From assembly GCF_023016085.1 (NCBI RefSeq), contig NZ_JALKBF010000001.1, forward strand, positions 2,999,194-3,063,193: 64,000 nucleotides of DNA, in the 5' to 3' direction. The stretch is from Aliiroseovarius sp. F47248L (GTDB lineage: Bacteria; Pseudomonadota; Alphaproteobacteria; Rhodobacterales; Rhodobacteraceae). The position numbers and the translations under genes are program-made. The notes beneath the pieces were generated by a model, which made no database searches, was not told where the DNA came from, and saw nothing but the letters and a program-made list of their open reading frames with translations. Shown here in pieces: positions 10,888-19,357 of this stretch; the stretch's first letter is position 1; each line of letters begins with the position of its first letter.

Positions 10888-11520
10888 ATGGCAGAAAGCG
10901 AGCACGCAATCGCCTCCAAATACAATGGGTCTTCCCGCTCGGACATAAACCGAGCTTCTGGAGCAGCGCTTCACCAATATGCGCACTTAGAGACTCAATT
11001 GGACGGAATCTTCGAGTTTGCGGTTGGTGCAAGAGATGCTGGGTTTGTGAACCATAAGAGAGTTTTGGTAGCAAATTTTGCGTTTGCAAAAATATTCAAC
11101 CCAGACGTAAAAATGCAAGTTATTCGCATGTGTTTAGACACCTATTTGACTGATATTTCTCCGGAATTTTCTAAATCGCTTATAAAAGAGTACAAGGCGC
11201 TGACAAAAGTAAGAAACCTAATTGCTCATGGAACCGTATACGTATCAAACTTCGATAGCATTGAGAGGCACTGCTTGGTTACGCCTCGCGGTGGAATAAA
11301 GGAGAATTCCCTTTTCCCAGAAAGCCTCGACGAGTTCATTAAGCGCGCACAATTCTCCTTTTATCTTTTTGTCATAGTGCGTGACAAAATGCTTGGCCAA
11401 GAATCCAAATGGCTAAAATCTGGCGACCGCGATGTGGTCTTTGATGGGAAGGTTGTCTATCCGCCGCCAAAAACGCACCCGATCATGTCTGTCTGGAATG
11501 GCCCTTCCACACCCGCCTGA
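10888..11520 (+). CDS. HEPN-like hypothetical protein in an AT-rich islet
   Basis: A 210-residue soluble helical protein I cannot assign to a named family. Residues ~108-116 read KVRNLIAHG. This RNLIAH segment matches the RX4-6H motif of HEPN domains, many of which are RNases of toxin, abortive-infection or CRISPR-linked systems. Other helical blocks include HQYAHLETQLDGIFEF and DKMLGQESKWLKSG. Codon use differs sharply from the neighbours, with many AAA, ATA, AGA, TTA and TTT codons, and the upstream 190 bp is also AT-richer, which suggests recent transfer. No partner antitoxin or nucleotidyltransferase gene is adjacent. Real gene: likely; HEPN assignment: tentative. Confidence 0.65.
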   Translation: MAESEHAIASKYNGSSRSDINRASGAALHQYAHLETQLDGIFEFAVGARDAGFVNHKRVLVANFAFAKIFNPDVKMQVIRMCLDTYLTDISPEFSKSLIKEYKALTKVRNLIAHGTVYVSNFDSIERHCLVTPRGGIKENSLFPESLDEFIKRAQFSFYLFVIVRDKMLGQESKWLKSGDRDVVFDGKVVYPPPKTHPIMSVWNGPSTPA

Positions 11521-11617
11521 TCATCTCTTTTGATAATCAAGGAGCAATTCGTCCTGTGGCAGCTTCGTCCCGCATACCGGCCATTCGGAAACACACAGGT
11601 CAAGCCGAGCATAACCC

Positions 11618-12604
11618 CTAAGCCCCAACCTCCAACACAATCTTCCCGATATGCTGGCTGGTCTCCATCCTTGCATGTGCCTTCGCGGCGTCCTCCAGCA
11701 GGAAGGTCTGGTCCATCACCGGGTCGACGCGGCCGGCATCCAGCAGGGGCCAGACCTTGTCGGCCAGTTCCTTGGCAATGCGGGCTTTGGCAAGGTCGGA
11801 TTGCGGGCGCAGGGTTGAGCCGGTGATTGTCAGGCGTTTGGCCATGATCATGGCGAAGTTGACCTCGGCCTTGGGGCCGGACAGGAAGGCGATGTGGACC
11901 ATGCGGCCCTCGGTGGCCAGGCACTTGATGTTGCGCGCGATATAGTCGCCGCCCACCATGTCGAGGATCAGGTTCGGGCCGCCCTCAACCTTCATCACCT
12001 CAACGAAATCTTCGGTCTTGTAGTTGATGGCGCGCTCGGCCCCCAGATCACGGCAGACAGCGCATTTTTCATTCGTTCCAGCCGTGGTAAACACCCGCGC
12101 ACCGAATGCGTTGGCCAGTTGGATTGCGGTTGTGCCGATACCGGAACTGCCGCCATGCACAAGGAAACGCTCGCCCGCTTGCAGCCCGCCGCGCATGAAG
12201 ACGTTGGACCAGACGGTGAAGAAGGTTTCCGGCAGGCAAGCGGCCTCTTTCATGCCCATACCGTCGGGTACGCGCAGGGCGTGGGCGGCGGGCGTTGTCA
12301 CGTACTCGGCGTAGCCGCCACCGGGCAGAAGCGCGCAGACCTTGTCGCCCACGGCCCATTGGGTCACGCCTTCGCCTACCGCCACAACCTCGCCCGAAGT
12401 TTCAAGGCCGGGTAGGGGGCTGGCGGTTGGGGGCGGTGCGTATGATCCTGCCCGTTGTAGCGCATCCGGGCGGTTGACGCCCGCAAAGGCCACACGGATC
12501 AGTATGTCACCGGGGCCGGGTGTCGGGATCGGCTGTTCAGACAGTTGCAGAACCTCGGGCCCACCGGGTTCCGTGATCTCGATTGCGCGCATGGTGTCAG
12601 TCAT
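11618..12604 (-). CDS. NAD(P)H-quinone oxidoreductase, zinc-independent MDR family (PIG3-like)
   Basis: A 328-residue medium-chain dehydrogenase/reductase. The GroES-like N-half includes VAFAGVNRPDALQRAG, the quinone oxidoreductase form lacking catalytic-zinc cysteines. The Rossmann part has HGGSSGIGTTAIQLANAFGA (NADPH binding), and the C-half has FLSGPKAEVNFAMIMAKRL, typical of PIG3/QOR proteins. It catalyses NADPH-dependent quinone reduction, probably in detoxification. The reading frame extends to 12754, but the ATG at 12604 fits the family and overlaps the COQ9 stop by 8 nt, implying coupled translation with the ubiquinone gene. Confidence 0.92.
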   Translation of the reverse strand: MTDTMRAIEITEPGGPEVLQLSEQPIPTPGPGDILIRVAFAGVNRPDALQRAGSYAPPPTASPLPGLETSGEVVAVGEGVTQWAVGDKVCALLPGGGYAEYVTTPAAHALRVPDGMGMKEAACLPETFFTVWSNVFMRGGLQAGERFLVHGGSSGIGTTAIQLANAFGARVFTTAGTNEKCAVCRDLGAERAINYKTEDFVEVMKVEGGPNLILDMVGGDYIARNIKCLATEGRMVHIAFLSGPKAEVNFAMIMAKRLTITGSTLRPQSDLAKARIAKELADKVWPLLDAGRVDPVMDQTFLLEDAAKAHARMETSQHIGKIVLEVGA

Positions 12605-13289
12605 TCTTTGCCCCTGTGTCTTCCGGTTCCCAACGTCCCGGGTAATTCGGATTGGGTCCCCCCGGCGCCTTGATCGAGTCCAGTATCTTACCCGGCCCGG
12701 ACATGAACGCCTTGTAAAGCGCGCTGTCGCGGGCTTGGCCCTTGATCTTCTCAATCTGCATCACATCGTCAATGCGGCGATCCAGAAAGGCCCAAGTGGC
12801 CTCGTTCCCTTCGCTTTCATCGCCCAGCCAGAACAACACGACGGATGAATAGACCGCCGACAGCGTGGCGCGTTTCGTGTACCAGTTCAGGTCGGTCGAT
12901 TTGTCGCCCAAGGTTTCCCAGATCAAGCCGCAAGTCTGCCAAAGCGCGGCAGCACCGTCGCCTGCATTTTGAGGAAAGGCAAAGAACGCCATGCCTTTGC
13001 GTACAAGCTCCTTATCGGCAACCTCTAACCGATAGCGCACACCGGCCGCGATTCGGTCGCGAAACCGCATACCATCCAGGTCGGCGGCTTTCAGACGGGC
13101 CGCCATGTCGGCATCCCCTTTGCGGTGATACGCCAGCGCCAGATCCAGCGCGCCGCGCGGAAAAATCGAGCGGGCTTCGGCCTCAGTCATGTCGCAATCC
13201 TGTGCGGATGCGATCAGGGTGGCATCGCTCCACCCATCAAAGGGGACATGGGCGATGGCTGCGTCAAGCAATCGGTCTTTGTCGGTCAT
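12597..13289 (-). CDS. COQ9 family ubiquinone biosynthesis protein
   Basis: A 230-residue COQ9 homologue. The N-terminus looks TetR-like (DRLLDAAIAHVPFDGWSDATL), and the conserved C-terminal core contains DLNWYTKRATLSAVYSSVVLFWLGDES and FLDRRIDDVMQIEKIK, the lipid-binding COQ9 signature. In mitochondria COQ9 presents lipid intermediates to COQ7; the bacterial homologues are presumed to act similarly in ubiquinone synthesis. It is followed by an overlapping quinone oxidoreductase gene, which fits a quinone theme, and is divergent from rpsU. Confidence 0.93.
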   Translation of the reverse strand: MTDKDRLLDAAIAHVPFDGWSDATLIASAQDCDMTEAEARSIFPRGALDLALAYHRKGDADMAARLKAADLDGMRFRDRIAAGVRYRLEVADKELVRKGMAFFAFPQNAGDGAAALWQTCGLIWETLGDKSTDLNWYTKRATLSAVYSSVVLFWLGDESEGNEATWAFLDRRIDDVMQIEKIKGQARDSALYKAFMSGPGKILDSIKAPGGPNPNYPGRWEPEDTGAKND

Positions 13290-13398
13290 AGTGGGTTCCT
13301 CGTATGTGAGGTGAAACTGGACAAGTGGCGGAATGGCTGCTAAAGCGGCGCTTCCTGCAATTCTGCAAACTCTAACTTAGAAAGGTGGTGACAACCAC

Positions 13399-13605
13399 AT
13401 GCAGGTTTCGGTACGCGATAACAACGTAGACCAAGCGCTTCGTGCGCTGAAGAAGAAACTTCAGCGTGAAGGTGTCTTCCGCGAAATGAAGCTTCGGCAA
13501 CATTTCGAGAAGCCCTCCGAGAAAAAAGCGCGCGAGAAGGCGGAAGCTATTCGCCGTCAGCGTAAGCTGGCTCGGAAGAAAGCACAACGCGAAGGTATGA
13601 TGTAA
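13399..13605 (+). CDS. rpsU: 30S ribosomal protein S21
   Basis: A 68-residue basic protein with the S21 pattern: [20 protein letters not shown], the [16 protein letters not shown] segment and a Lys/Arg-rich helical tail ending [10 protein letters not shown]21 helps mRNA engagement on the small ribosomal subunit. AGAAAGGTGGTGA lies upstream of the ATG. It is monocistronic with its own terminator, divergent from COQ9. Confidence 0.98.
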   Translation: MQVSVRDNNVDQALRALKKKLQREGVFREMKLRQHFEKPSEKKAREKAEAIRRQRKLARKKAQREGMM

Positions 13606-13656
13606 GTCATCCCCAAGCGACCCGGTGGGTGGGTTGTCAACCGCTCGCCAAAAACG

Positions 13657-13692
13657 ACCCCCGCAGCAGCCGCTTCGGGGGTTTGTTTTTTA
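13657..13692 (+). terminator. Rho-independent terminator of rpsU (possibly bidirectional)
   Basis: The stem ACCCCCG / CGGGGGT (13657-13663 with 13676-13682) has a 12-nt loop and is followed by TTGTTTTTT. On the minus strand the hairpin is followed by CGTTTT, so it may also end the ornithine cyclodeaminase-like transcript that stops at 13696. Confidence 0.85.
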
Positions 13693-13695
13693 AGG

Positions 13696-14613
13696 CTATT
13701 GCTCCGCGCGCCACGCATCCAGAATGTATCGGCTGGTCATAAGATCCAGATGTGCCCCGCCGCCGTTCTTATAAAGCGTGATATCGTCGAGTTGGCGGTC
13801 GAACACGCCGTCCTTGTGGTCGTAAAGATCGCCCTGCACGTCATCCCGCACAATTACGCCACGCGCCAGCGGGTCCTTGAATTCACCAATATGGTCCAAC
13901 ACAGTTTCACGGCTATCCACAAACAGGCGCGCCCGGGTCAAAGCCGTGTCATCGGCTTCGCGCATGTCCGGTCGATAGGCGCCGATCAGGTCCAGATGCT
14001 GCCCCGGTTGCAACCAGTCGCCCTTGATAAGCGGATTAATGGTCATGGTTGCTGAAGTGATGATGTCCGCTTGTGCCAAGCCGTCCTCAAGCGAAGCGAC
14101 AATTTCGGTCTTGTCGCATTCATCTGCAAACTTCTGTGCGCCTTCGGGGCTGCGATTCCAAATCAGGAACCGAGCATCGGGAAACAGCGCGCCATAGGCG
14201 TCACGCAGGTTGCTCCCGACAGTGCCCGCGCCAACGATCAGGATCACCTTGCTGTCGGGCCGCGCCAGCAGTCGCGCGCCCAGCACACTATCACCGGCGG
14301 TCTTCCATTTGGTGACCAAATGGAAATCAACAATTGCATCCAGCAACCCGGTGACATCGTCATAAAGGTTCACTGCCCCGTGGATCATCGGCTCGCCCCG
14401 CGCGGGGTTGCCGGGCATGATGTTAGCAGTCTTCACCGCAATCCCCAGCCCGTCGATCCATGCCGAACGGGTCAGCATCGTATCTTCGCCACGATACAGG
14501 AACGTGTCGCCGATTTCGGCTTTGGGGCGGGTGTGACCTGCAAGCAGCGCGTCGGTCAGTGCGCGCCAATCCAGATGGGCTTCGGCCTCGAAGGGGATCA
14601 TGGCGGGTGTCAC
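13696..14613 (-). CDS. Ornithine cyclodeaminase/mu-crystallin family protein
   Basis: A 305-residue NAD(P)-dependent enzyme of the OCD/mu-crystallin family. The Rossmann motif is VGAGTVGSNL (residues ~122-131). The conserved substrate region includes the Lys-containing VTKWKTAGDS, and the C-terminal GAYRPDMRE block matches the family. Members act on ornithine, proline-type imines, ectoine-pathway intermediates or 2,3-diaminopropionate precursors; the substrate cannot be chosen from sequence alone. The ATG overlaps the stop of the upstream HAD gene (ATGA), so the two are translationally coupled. Confidence 0.88.
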   Translation of the reverse strand: MTPAMIPFEAEAHLDWRALTDALLAGHTRPKAEIGDTFLYRGEDTMLTRSAWIDGLGIAVKTANIMPGNPARGEPMIHGAVNLYDDVTGLLDAIVDFHLVTKWKTAGDSVLGARLLARPDSKVILIVGAGTVGSNLRDAYGALFPDARFLIWNRSPEGAQKFADECDKTEIVASLEDGLAQADIITSATMTINPLIKGDWLQPGQHLDLIGAYRPDMREADDTALTRARLFVDSRETVLDHIGEFKDPLARGVIVRDDVQGDLYDHKDGVFDRQLDDITLYKNGGGAHLDLMTSRYILDAWRAEQ

Positions 14614-15251
14614 AGGTCGGCCTCTTCTATCAGTTCACGCGCGATCAGGTGATCAGCCCATTTTCGGGCCGAGGTAAAGTGATGTGTCTGCCAGCCGCGC
14701 GCATCTGCGGTGGCAATGTTCTCGGCCCGGTCATCGACGAACAGCAACGCTTGCGGGGTATGCCCGCAATCAGCTTCCAGCATGCCGTAAATCTGCGCAT
14801 CGGGTTTTGCCACGCCCATATGCCCCGACAGATAGCGGCGGTCGAACTCTGACAGGAATCCGAACTTCTCTTTGGCCAGCACGAAGGGCTCGCGGCCGAA
14901 ATTCGACAGCGCAAAAACGGGATATCCGCGCCGCTTCAGCGCGCGCAGGGTCTGCACCGACAGGTCGATGGCAGGCTGTGCCATGTCAAGCCAACGGTCA
15001 TGCCACCAACGGATTTCCTCACGATATTCGGGGTTTGCTTTGGCGAAATCATAGATGGTCTGTCGAAATGCCCCGCCACGATCAACCAGATCATTCATCG
15101 CATGCAGATCAAGACTTTCAAACATCTGTAGACGGCGCTCACGTCCGATCCACTGGTCATATAGGTCTTCTGGTTGCCAGCGGATCAACACGTTTCCGAT
15201 GTCGAACACGACGGCACCTATGGTCTGGGGGGATGCAGTATCTTTGATCAT
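14610..15251 (-). CDS. HAD family hydrolase (YihX-like, subfamily IA)
   Basis: A 213-residue haloacid dehalogenase superfamily phosphatase. Motif I is VVFDIGNVLI, with nucleophile Asp and the G-N variant typical of YihX-type sugar phosphatases. Motif II is ALSNFGREPF, motif III a Lys in the GVAKPDAQIY block, and motif IV LFVDDRAEN. It is probably a cytosolic phosphatase for small phosphorylated metabolites; the specificity is unknown. It is translationally coupled to the ornithine cyclodeaminase-like gene downstream. Confidence 0.9.
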   Translation of the reverse strand: MIKDTASPQTIGAVVFDIGNVLIRWQPEDLYDQWIGRERRLQMFESLDLHAMNDLVDRGGAFRQTIYDFAKANPEYREEIRWWHDRWLDMAQPAIDLSVQTLRALKRRGYPVFALSNFGREPFVLAKEKFGFLSEFDRRYLSGHMGVAKPDAQIYGMLEADCGHTPQALLFVDDRAENIATADARGWQTHHFTSARKWADHLIARELIEEADL

Positions 15252-15298
15252 GTCCAGACCCTAGCGAAGCCTGTTCACGGCGCAAGCGGCTTTGCATG

Positions 15299-15667
15299 CT
15301 ATCTGTTGTCTGCGGCCCCGTGGAAGGCGATGACATTGACCAGATCCTCAGACGGGATATCTGCCGACACACAGGCATGGGCATTGGTGGTAAGATTGAA
15401 AATTGACCCGTCCGAGAAGAACGTGCTTGCGGTCACAAAGACCACGCGTGCTTGGGGCAAGCGAAAGGCCACATAATCGGCAAGCGCAATGCTTTTCCTA
15501 TCATCAAATGCAGCGTTCAGGACGACGACATCAAAACGTTGACACTCCAAAAGATCGATAGCGTGGGCCGCGTCGCAGGCGCATTCAACATCTATCTGTT
15601 GCCGCAGCAAGTGGCTGGCCCAAAGTTTAGCCAGCTCGAGGTTGGTTTCGACGATTAGCACCCTCAT
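15299..15667 (-). CDS. Receiver-like protein lacking the phospho-acceptor Asp
   Basis: A 122-residue single-domain protein with the order of a response-regulator receiver: MRVLIVETNLELAKLWASHLL, a VVVLNAAFDD strand where the phospho-acceptor Asp is replaced by Asn51, and VVFVTAS around the Thr/Ser switch position. The usual acidic pair is reduced to a single Glu7, and the late Lys is not evident. It is therefore likely a pseudo-receiver that signals by binding, not by phosphorylation. The start ATG at 15667 has GGAG 8 nt upstream; an in-frame GTG at 15676 is the alternative. It lies 47 bp upstream of the HAD gene in the same direction. Confidence 0.75.
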   Translation of the reverse strand: MRVLIVETNLELAKLWASHLLRQQIDVECACDAAHAIDLLECQRFDVVVLNAAFDDRKSIALADYVAFRLPQARVVFVTASTFFSDGSIFNLTTNAHACVSADIPSEDLVNVIAFHGAADNR

Positions 15668-15854
15668 CTTATGCACTCCACCTTTCAGGATCGCATGAAC
15701 AAGCGTGCATATCTACGACGAAGCACGGAAAAGGTTAATGGCCAAAGTGCTGTGCCGCTGAAAGGATGCCGTGCCCGATGCACCAGATGCCGCATCCGCC
15801 ATTGTGTTTCGTCTGATTTTCCGGTTCAAACCCCAGCAGGACAAGGAGCGCGAC

Positions 15855-16226
15855 ATGACCACCTGGATCACAATCTGTGACACATGCAAACGCGAAGGCT
15901 GGGATGCGACTCGCAACCCGCTGACGGATGGCGAGGTTTTGGCCGCCTTGATCGAAGAGCGCGCGTTAGACACGGTGATCAGAACCCGCCGAGTGTCGTG
16001 CCTGATGGGGTGTGATAACAGCTGTAATGTGGCCATTCAGGCAGATGGCAAGCTGTCCTACACATTGGGCAAGTTCGATCCGACGGACGAGGCCGCACAG
16101 GGTGTGGTTGACTATGCCAAGGCCCATGCCGACAGCGCATCGGGGCAGGTGCCTTATCGCGAATGGCCGCAAGCGGTGAAGGGACATTTCGTGACGCGCC
16201 ATATGCCATTGCCCGACGACGAATGA
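15855..16226 (+). CDS. DUF1636 family cysteine-containing protein
   Basis: A 123-residue DUF1636 protein with CDTCKREGWD near the N-terminus and RRVSCLMGCDNSCNVAIQ in the middle. These five Cys resemble thioredoxin-like ferredoxin metal or Fe-S sites. The family is found beside cobalamin genes in Rhodobacterales; its function is unproven. The ATG at 15855 has AAGGAG upstream. The stop overlaps the cobD start (ATGA), which ties it to cobalamin synthesis. I looked for a cobalamin riboswitch in 15700-15854 and saw no B12 box. Confidence 0.85.
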   Translation: MTTWITICDTCKREGWDATRNPLTDGEVLAALIEERALDTVIRTRRVSCLMGCDNSCNVAIQADGKLSYTLGKFDPTDEAAQGVVDYAKAHADSASGQVPYREWPQAVKGHFVTRHMPLPDDE

Positions 16227-17170
16227 TCCAGATCGGATCGATACGCGATCATGGCGGCGGGCTGGATGCGGCTATGGCCCAGTATGGTGGCGCGCGCGCA
16301 GATTGGCTGGACCTGTCCACGGGGATCAACCCCGTGCCGTATCCAGTGGGCGATGTGCCGTCTTATGCATGGGAAAGCCTGCCGGACAAAGCTGCGTTTG
16401 AGAAACTAGAGGATGCTGCCCGCCAGTTCTGGTCGGTTCCCAAGGAAGCGGCAGTCCTGGCCGCTCCCGGTGCCTCGGCCTTGATCGCGCGCATACCGTC
16501 CCTATGCCCGGCCGGTCAGGTTGTGATCCCCAGCCCGACCTACAATGAACATGCCGCTGCTTTTCGGGCAGAGGGGTGGGCAGTTTCCGAAGAGGGACGT
16601 GCCGACGCCTGTGTGATGGTTCACCCGAACAATCCCGACGGTCATCTGTGGGCGCAAGCTGACATTGATCGGTCCATGACCGTGATTGATGAAAGCTTCT
16701 GCGATGTAACGCCTGGTGCAAGCCATATTCACGCTGCCACGAAACCCGGCGTCCTGATCCTGAAGAGTTTCGGTAAGTTCTGGGGCTTGGCCGGGCTGCG
16801 GCTTGGTTTTGTGATTGGCGATCCTGTTCTGATAGCCCGTCTGAAAGAATCCATCGGACCTTGGCAGGTGTCAGGTCCAGCGCTTGCCATCGGTGCGCAG
16901 GCTTTGTCGGATCTGAACTGGGTCAAGGACACCCGGAATCGTCTTGCCGCCGACACCGCACGGCTGGACGCTTTGATGACGGGCAGTGGTGCCACTTTGG
17001 TCGGTGGAACTACTTTGTTCCGCCTTTTTGATGTCGACAATTCAGCGGCGTGGCAGCAGCGTTTGGCCAAGCAACATATCTGGTCACGGATCTTTCCGTA
17101 TTCCGACCGGTGGCTAAGGCTGGGACTGCCACCGACCCGCGGTTGGTCACAATTGGAAAGCGCATTATGA
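16223..17170 (+). CDS. cobD: Threonine-phosphate decarboxylase (CobD; CobC in Pseudomonas naming)
   Basis: A 315-residue PLP enzyme making (R)-1-aminopropan-2-yl phosphate, the aminopropanol linker of cobalamin. It begins with the family pattern HGGGLDAAMAQYGG...WLDLSTGINP. It has PGASALIARIP and HPNNPDG (cofactor and substrate contacts), VIDESFCD, and the PLP-Lys block LKSFGKFWGLAGLRLGF. The C-terminal Arg region is LRLGLPPT. The ATG at 16223 overlaps the DUF1636 stop, and the stop overlaps the cbiB start, so three genes form one coupled unit. Confidence 0.94.
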   Translation: MIQIGSIRDHGGGLDAAMAQYGGARADWLDLSTGINPVPYPVGDVPSYAWESLPDKAAFEKLEDAARQFWSVPKEAAVLAAPGASALIARIPSLCPAGQVVIPSPTYNEHAAAFRAEGWAVSEEGRADACVMVHPNNPDGHLWAQADIDRSMTVIDESFCDVTPGASHIHAATKPGVLILKSFGKFWGLAGLRLGFVIGDPVLIARLKESIGPWQVSGPALAIGAQALSDLNWVKDTRNRLAADTARLDALMTGSGATLVGGTTLFRLFDVDNSAAWQQRLAKQHIWSRIFPYSDRWLRLGLPPTRGWSQLESAL

Positions 17171-18084
17171 GTGCGCCTCTGATCCTTGCCCTCGCCCTCC
17201 TACTGGATGCCTTGTTTGGTGAACCGGAATGGCTGTGGAAACGTGTGCCGCACCCCGCTGTCCTGATGGGGCGGGCGATCGACTGGCTGGATGAAACCTT
17301 CAACAAGGGTGACAAGCCAATGGCCAACGGGGCGCTGGGAATGCTCGCTCTCTGTGTGATTGCAGCAATGATTGGCTGGATCATTCAAGATGTGTCTTTC
17401 GGTGGAGTGCTAGAGGTGATCGTGGTCGCCATCTTGCTGGCGCAAAAATCGCTGTCGCAGCATGTGCAGGCAGTGGCGGATGCGTTGCGGCAATCTGTCG
17501 AACAAGGTCGCAGCGCGGTTAGCCAAATTGTGGGGCGGGACTCGGCCCAGATGGATGGCCCCGCCATATCCCGAAGTGCCATTGAAAGCGCGGCAGAAAA
17601 CTTTTCGGACGGTGTCGTGGCGCCCGCTTTCTGGTTTCTGGTCGCAGGCGTGCCGGGCATCCTGATCTACAAACTGGTCAATACGGCCGACAGCATGATC
17701 GGCTATCGCACCCCGCGCCACGAGGCGTTCGGAAAATTTGCCGCCCGGCTGGACGATGTGATGAACTGGATACCCGCACGCATGTCGGCACTGCTGTTCA
17801 TGGCCAGTCGCCGTGTCTGGAAGGCTTGGCGTGTGATCCTTCGCGATGCGCCCTTGCACCGGTCCCCGAATGCAGGGTGGCCCGAAGCCGCGATGGCCGC
17901 GACGCTGGGCGTGGCCCTGTCCGGCCCGCGATCATATGAGGGTGAGATGCGGAATTTCCCATGGGTCAATGCAGAAGGCGCACGCGACATCGGCCCAAAA
18001 GAAATCGACCAGTCCGTTGACCTGTTGTGGTCCGGTTGGCTGTTGATGTTCGGTTTAGTGATACTGCTTGTGGTTGTCACCTAG
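17167..18084 (+). CDS. cbiB: Adenosylcobinamide-phosphate synthase (CbiB/CobD)
   Basis: A 305-residue inner-membrane protein that joins aminopropanol (phosphate) to adenosylcobyric acid. Family marks are LDALFGEPEWLWKRVPHPAVLMG near the N-terminus, IVGRDSAQMDGPAISRSAIESAAENFSDGVVAP type residues around 120-150 (catalytic core), and NTADSMIGYRTPRHEAFG. Several hydrophobic segments occur at the N-terminus, residues ~60-80 and the extreme C-terminus. The start overlaps the cobD stop (ATGA). Naming differs between schemes: CobD in Pseudomonas denitrificans is this enzyme. Confidence 0.95.
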   Translation: MSAPLILALALLLDALFGEPEWLWKRVPHPAVLMGRAIDWLDETFNKGDKPMANGALGMLALCVIAAMIGWIIQDVSFGGVLEVIVVAILLAQKSLSQHVQAVADALRQSVEQGRSAVSQIVGRDSAQMDGPAISRSAIESAAENFSDGVVAPAFWFLVAGVPGILIYKLVNTADSMIGYRTPRHEAFGKFAARLDDVMNWIPARMSALLFMASRRVWKAWRVILRDAPLHRSPNAGWPEAAMAATLGVALSGPRSYEGEMRNFPWVNAEGARDIGPKEIDQSVDLLWSGWLLMFGLVILLVVVT

Positions 18085-18129
18085 GGTCATTCAGGTAACG
18101 TGCACCCAAGTCCCAAACGAGGTTGCACC

Positions 18130-19314
18130 ATGCACAAGATTCTGACCGGCGCCACATTGGCGATTGTTCTAAGCGCCGCGCCGTCCTTTGCCCAGATTGT
18201 GAAATGTGGTGGAGGGTTCAATGAATTCACTGCTGCGATGAAAGCCGAAGCGATCAATCGCGGGCATTCACGATCGACGGTCGATGCTTTCTTTGCGTCC
18301 GCCCGGCAGGACCCGGCCACCATCAAGGCGGATCGGGCACAGGGTATTTTTCAACGGCCCTTTATTGATTTTTCGCGTCGCCTGATCAGCAATGACCGGA
18401 TGGCGCGGGGCAAGTCGATGATGAAGAGATACGACAGTGTGTTTGACAAGATGGAGCAGACCTACGGTGTCAGTCGGGGCGTCCTAACAGCGTTCTGGGC
18501 GTTTGAAACCGACTATGGCGCAGTGCAGGGGGATTTCAACACGCTGAATTCGCTTATGTCACTGTCGCATGACTGCCGTCGCCCCGAACTGTTTCAACCA
18601 CAAGTCTTTGCCGCGTTGCAGCTTTTCGAAAAGGGCAGCTTCAACCCCAAGACTTCGAAAGGGGCTTGGGCGGGCGAGATTGGCATGGTGCAGATGCTGC
18701 CAGGCGACATTATCGAAGCGGGCGTGGACGCCGATGGTAATGGCTCGGTTGATCTGCGCACATCTCCCGCGGATGCTCTTTTGTCAGGGGCAAATATGCT
18801 GCGCAAGCTGGGTTGGCGCGCGGGCGAGCCCTGGTTGCAAGAAGTGACCGTTCCTCAAGATCTTGACTGGTCGAAAACCGGGCTGAACACGAAGCTCAGC
18901 GTTGCAGAGTGGGTGGGTCTTGGCGTGAAGCCGCGCGATGGGTCGTTTGGCGCGTCCGACCTACCCGCGTCGATCCTTCTGCCGCAGGGGCGCAAAGGGC
19001 CAGCCTTCATGGCCTATCCGAATTTCAACGTGTATTTCGAATGGAACAAAAGCTTTGTCTATGTGACTACCGCTGCCTATTTCGCGACACGGTTGGAGGG
19101 GGCGCCGGTATACAATGCGGGTAACCCGGATCCGGCGTTCTCGGGCCAACAGATGAAAGCGCTTCAGGAAAAGCTACAAGCGCGTGGGCACGATGTGGGC
19201 AAGGTCGATGGCATCTTGGGGGCAATGACCCGTGCCGCAATTCAGAAAGAACAGATCAGACTTGGCTTGCCTGCTGACGCATGGCCGACTGCGCAGTTGC
19301 TGAAAGCGCTGTGA
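18130..19314 (+). CDS. Lytic murein transglycosylase, MltB-like, with peptidoglycan-binding domain
   Basis: A 394-residue exported protein. The signal peptide covers residues 1-21 (ending SAAPSFAQ). The SLT/MltB catalytic domain has the presumed Glu in TAFWAFETDYGAVQG and the GEIGMVQMLPGDIIE block. A C-terminal peptidoglycan-binding 1 repeat (MKALQEKLQARGHDVGKVDGILG...) closes the protein. It cleaves glycan strands with 1,6-anhydro ring formation during wall turnover. The ATG at 18130 is chosen over 18100 because it starts the signal peptide. It lies 45 bp after cbiB, so readthrough is possible, but the function is unrelated. Confidence 0.92.
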   Translation: MHKILTGATLAIVLSAAPSFAQIVKCGGGFNEFTAAMKAEAINRGHSRSTVDAFFASARQDPATIKADRAQGIFQRPFIDFSRRLISNDRMARGKSMMKRYDSVFDKMEQTYGVSRGVLTAFWAFETDYGAVQGDFNTLNSLMSLSHDCRRPELFQPQVFAALQLFEKGSFNPKTSKGAWAGEIGMVQMLPGDIIEAGVDADGNGSVDLRTSPADALLSGANMLRKLGWRAGEPWLQEVTVPQDLDWSKTGLNTKLSVAEWVGLGVKPRDGSFGASDLPASILLPQGRKGPAFMAYPNFNVYFEWNKSFVYVTTAAYFATRLEGAPVYNAGNPDPAFSGQQMKALQEKLQARGHDVGKVDGILGAMTRAAIQKEQIRLGLPADAWPTAQLLKAL

Positions 19315-19357
19315 TTTCTGTTGCCGATACAAAGGGAAAGCAGGGCCGGGAAAACGA

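Noticed and set aside
10706..11089. 127-residue minus-strand frame across the AT-rich islet
   Set aside because: Overlaps the better-supported plus-strand gene and shows no conserved-looking pattern.
15700..15854. Cobalamin riboswitch before the DUF1636-cobD-cbiB unit
   Set aside because: No B12 box or P1 pairing found.
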